Part shown: in pieces, positions 61,337 through 64,000 of the stretch | Layout: every line of letters begins with the position of its first letter | Numbering within the stretch: the first letter of the stretch is position 1 | Assembly (NCBI GenBank): GCA_021819085.1 | Contig: JAKASJ010000010.1 | Location: 1-64,000, forward strand | Direction: 5' to 3' | From: Pseudomonadota bacterium | GTDB taxonomy: Bacteria > Pseudomonadota > Gammaproteobacteria > Acidiferrobacterales > UBA6901 | Length of the DNA stretch: 64,000 nucleotides | Position numbers and translations under genes: made by a program | Notes under the pieces: generated by a model | Told to the model about the DNA's origin: nothing | Seen by the model: the letters and a program-made list of their open reading frames with translations, nothing else | The model's database searches: none

Positions 61337-62515
61337 TCATTCTCCCGGTATAAGCCGTCCTTTCCCGGATGAATGACGTTCAATCGTAGAGAATATCTTC
61401 TCAAATATCTTTGTCACATAATCGTTTTCTGAAAATTTGCTTTCGACGTACCGGCGTCCATTCAAGCCCATCTGCTTCCTCTTCTGCGGGTCTTTTGCCA
61501 ACTCGACTATCCTCGCTGCCAATTCGGCCATACTGTCCTTCGTGAAGAGGTATCCCGTTTCATTGTCCCTGACTGCCTCCCTTATCCCGGTGCAATCTGC
61601 GCCGATATTTGGCAGCCCACATGCCGACGCCTCCAACAGAGCTATTCCCAGCCCTTCTTCCACGGAGGCCAGCACATTGATATCGATCACCTGCTGGAAA
61701 TAATCGATGGCGCGCTCCACATATCCGGTAAAGATTATCCGGCCCTCCAGGCCGCGGGCTCGCACCATCTCCTCAATCCGCTTTCTTTCCGGCCCTTCTC
61801 CTACGAGAATCAGCCGAAGATTATCCAGTTCCTGGCACGCCAGGCCAAACGCTGCAACGAGCACATCATGCCGCTTCAGCTTCGTAAATGCGCTGACTTG
61901 TCCAATGACCACATCCGTATCCGAAATGGCATGAAACCTGCGCAACGAATCTTCTCTTCGGATAAGCGGCTGGAAATCAGATGTGTTCACGCCATTAAAT
62001 ACCACTTCGCCAGTGATGCCCGCCTTTCCGTAAGAATAATCGCTCGTAAATTTGCTAGGAAAAATCACGTGATTGGCATACCTGACAAGGTACAGGTAAT
62101 AGTATCTTCTTGCGGAGACATGATGGAGATGACACAGCACTGGAATGTTAAGCAGCTTTGCCACTGGCACAGCCGTCTGGCACGGAAGGCCGCCGTTGCA
62201 ATAGATAAGGTCGATCCTTTCTTCCCTGATTATCTTCCCGAACATCCACAGTGATTTCAGGTAACGCAACAGGGGCAAGGTCGTCCCCGTCCCGTCGATC
62301 ATGATTTCATGCATGTCGAACAGGAATGTTCTGATATTGCACTTTCGAGCCTCATTAACAAGCGCTTCATTCGTGCAAACGAGGATCGGGTCGATCCGCC
62401 TGCCATTGATATTTCTAAGAAGAGCCAGCAGGCACTGCTCCATCCCACGAATCTGGTTGCCACCCTTGTGAATAAACAGGATTTTCGTAGACTCGTGCGT
62501 TCGCTGTTCAGCCAT
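61337..62515 (-). CDS. GT4-family glycosyltransferase
   Basis: This 392-residue soluble transferase starts MAEQRTHESTKILFIHKGGN. The N-terminal Rossmann half has LIYCNGGLPCQTAVPVAKLL and VLCHLHHVSARRYYYLYLVR. The C-terminal half has VIGQVSAFTKLKRHDVLVAA, LRLILVGEGPERKRIEEMVR and the ExxxxxxxE catalytic motif in SVEEGLGIALLEASACGLPN. It uses a nucleotide sugar, probably for surface polysaccharide. A longer start at 62599 is less likely. Codon use is richer in A/T (many AAA, ATT, GAA) than in its neighbours, suggesting transfer. No other polysaccharide gene is adjacent. Confidence 0.85.
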   Translation of the reverse strand: MAEQRTHESTKILFIHKGGNQIRGMEQCLLALLRNINGRRIDPILVCTNEALVNEARKCNIRTFLFDMHEIMIDGTGTTLPLLRYLKSLWMFGKIIREERIDLIYCNGGLPCQTAVPVAKLLNIPVLCHLHHVSARRYYYLYLVRYANHVIFPSKFTSDYSYGKAGITGEVVFNGVNTSDFQPLIRREDSLRRFHAISDTDVVIGQVSAFTKLKRHDVLVAAFGLACQELDNLRLILVGEGPERKRIEEMVRARGLEGRIIFTGYVERAIDYFQQVIDINVLASVEEGLGIALLEASACGLPNIGADCTGIREAVRDNETGYLFTKDSMAELAARIVELAKDPQKRKQMGLNGRRYVESKFSENDYVTKIFEKIFSTIERHSSGKGRLIPGE

Positions 62516-63355
62516 TTTCATCGCACCAACGACCTGTACATCCGGATATTGGACCAGAGTTTTCCCTCGTCGCACGGACCGTATGCCCCGCTGCCGCATA
62601 ATCGTATTACTCCAGCCGTGCCCACGACGCTGTCGCGCCGCTTGTCATGAAGCGATGAGGCCGACACTTGCAGCCGTTAATCCACAGATATCCGAACGAC
62701 TCCTTGGGCGGGACAATGGGCTTTTTGTCTCCGGTTTTTGGACGACAGGACTCCCAACGCATTTTGGCCATCGGTGACGGTGGTTTTCATTGTGCGGAAG
62801 CGGGTTGTGTAAGATTCTTGATGACGGATCACCAATCGCATGCGAGTCGTGCGTAATTGATCCTGAACATCAAAGCGAGCATCTCGTACATAAGCGCGCG
62901 GCATGACAACATGCCAAAGGGAATTGCCACCCACAGCAAGCTGTCGCCATGCCCAGACTTGCAGGAAACCGCTACCCCATGCGCCCAACGCTGAACACGC
63001 CGCTCAATCAGTCGAGCCAATGGACCGAAGGAGATCCCCCTATCAAGCTCATCTGCATAGTTATAAATTCATCGTCAAACATTCCCTGTGCCCTAAACAT
63101 CCCGGATCACCAAGACGATAACGCCGAAAAAAACCAATCTTCTACATATATGTAGTATGGCTTGTGCAAACAGAACGCATGCAATGGATCTCCTCGCTCA
63201 CAGTGCAAAAGTGATCCTCACGCGTTCGAACTGTTGCCAGAACCGCTTTCTGGCTACGAATTCTGCAGAATAACCTGTCCGTCATCAGGGCCAGAAAAAC
63301 GCAGGTCGGCAAGTACTATGCGGCCGCCCTCTTTCATCCCGGATGTGATGCGGAT
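62516..63355. other. Gene-free region before pgpA
   Basis: About 840 bases. Two overlapping minus-strand frames (62677-62988 and 62829-63020) and some plus-strand frames are open, but none has a ribosome binding site, a codon bias or a motif I can name. It is likely decayed polysaccharide-locus or spacer DNA. Confidence 0.35.
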
Positions 63356-63868
63356 TCAGGCCCAAGAAGCTATTTTCAGAATAGCATAGAGGCCCACAAA
63401 GGCCAACGCCGCCGCGACGACATCATCGAGCATGATCCCGAACCCGCCCTTCACATGATGATCCACCCATCCGACCGGACCGTGCTTGACGATGTCGAAC
63501 AAACGGAACATTCCGAACGCAATGGTCTGGGTGAGCCAACCCGTCCGCTGCGGAAAAACTCCGTCCACAGCGCACAGCACGAGCCACATGGCGACGACCT
63601 CATCGAGCGCCAACTGCGGAGGATCCGGCACCTGCAGTTCGCGCGCACCGCTTTCACAGGCCCAGATTCCGGCCGCAAACGCGACACCGATCAGGGCGCC
63701 ACGCAGCGGCAAAGACAGACGTCTTAGCAGCACATCATAGGTCAACCACCCCATCAGGCTGCCTGCAGTGCCCGGTGCAACAGGCGAAAGGCCGGCACCG
63801 AATCCGGTAGCCAGAAACAACACAGGGCTTCGAAGCGCCCGCTTCCAGAGTGGCGATGTTTCCCGCAT
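63356..63868 (-). CDS. pgpA: Phosphatidylglycerophosphatase A
   Basis: The 170-residue inner-membrane phosphatase removes phosphate from phosphatidylglycerophosphate in phospholipid synthesis. It has the family start FLATGFGAGLSPVAPGTAGS, the acidic site PDPPQLALDEVVAMWLVL and the ending FRLFDIVKHGPVGWVDHHVKG with GGFGIMLDDVVAA. Four hydrophobic segments are visible. pgpA usually follows thiL. Here only its own 5' region is visible before the window edge. Confidence 0.93.
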   Translation of the reverse strand: MRETSPLWKRALRSPVLFLATGFGAGLSPVAPGTAGSLMGWLTYDVLLRRLSLPLRGALIGVAFAAGIWACESGARELQVPDPPQLALDEVVAMWLVLCAVDGVFPQRTGWLTQTIAFGMFRLFDIVKHGPVGWVDHHVKGGFGIMLDDVVAAALAFVGLYAILKIASWA

Positions 63869-64000
63869 CGAGACGATATCCGGTTCTGATTGACGAAATG
63901 GCCGGCCGCAGACCCATCAAACCATGCCAGCGTCGGCGACGGAGGCGGACAATAACCGGATCTGGCATCCCGATGATACAAGAAAAACCGACCCGGTGCC

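Noticed and set aside
62677-63020. Two overlapping minus-strand frames before pgpA that hinted at a membrane protein
   Set aside because: The hydrophobic patches are short and frame-inconsistent, and I could not match any family.

Overview
The window looks like a chromosomal segment of a GC-rich gammaproteobacterium. The gene orders pheST-ihfA-merR, thrS-infC-rpmI-rplT, surE-pcm-nlpD-rpoS and alaC-hom-thrC-rpfE are typical of that class. A CtaG-type oxidase assembly gene, a DASS anion transporter and two Crp/Fnr regulators suggest a respiratory, possibly chemolithotrophic lifestyle. That last point is inference; no marker here fixes a genus.

Layout. At 1-2.3 kb lie the tail of a respiratory or oxidase locus (ctaG) and gene wreckage, including a clear remnant of a CPA2 cation/proton antiporter. 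At 2.5-5.0 kb a minus-strand cassette holds a divergent RecJ-like DHH exonuclease flanked by small genes. It sits directly behind rpfE, where the housekeeping recJ is often found. From 5.0 to 26.6 kb is dense core genome: rpfE, thrC, hom, alaC, rpoS, nlpD, pcm, surE, tRNA-Pro, merR, ihfA, pheT, pheS, rplT, rpmI, infC (non-canonical AUC start), thrS, tRNA-Val, a PilZ gene, uvrB, an aspartate aminotransferase and tRNA-Asn. From 26.6 to 31.7 kb, behind tRNA-Asn, is a decayed accessory stretch: a truncated IS3-type element, a frameshifted protein with a ruined HEAGH motif, a small membrane protein, an Asp/Glu racemase, a PhzF C-terminal remnant and a Crp/Fnr regulator. From 31.8 to 38.6 kb is a complete F-type ATP synthase operon (atpI B E F H A G D C).

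From 38.8 to 46.9 kb are a zeta-class GST, a LemA/TPM membrane trio, a Lar-like zinc-ribbon gene and a four-gene DevBCA-type ABC exporter with its own outer-membrane factor. From 47.7 to 55.7 kb is the most unusual region: a frameshifted Spy/CpxP gene, an unknown 110-residue protein, a leaderless ModA-like binding protein, a second Crp/Fnr regulator, a DASS transporter and a large PHP-type hydrolase. Two 18-bp palindromes of the same form (ATGTC-N8-GACAT) lie before the regulator and before the transporter, so these genes probably form one regulated uptake-and-hydrolysis module. From 55.9 to 60.2 kb is the opgGH pair for osmoregulated glucans. The right end holds a GT4 glycosyltransferase that looks compositionally foreign, and pgpA.

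I saw no rRNA operon, CRISPR array or intact mobile element. Most other long open frames are antisense shadows of the genes listed.
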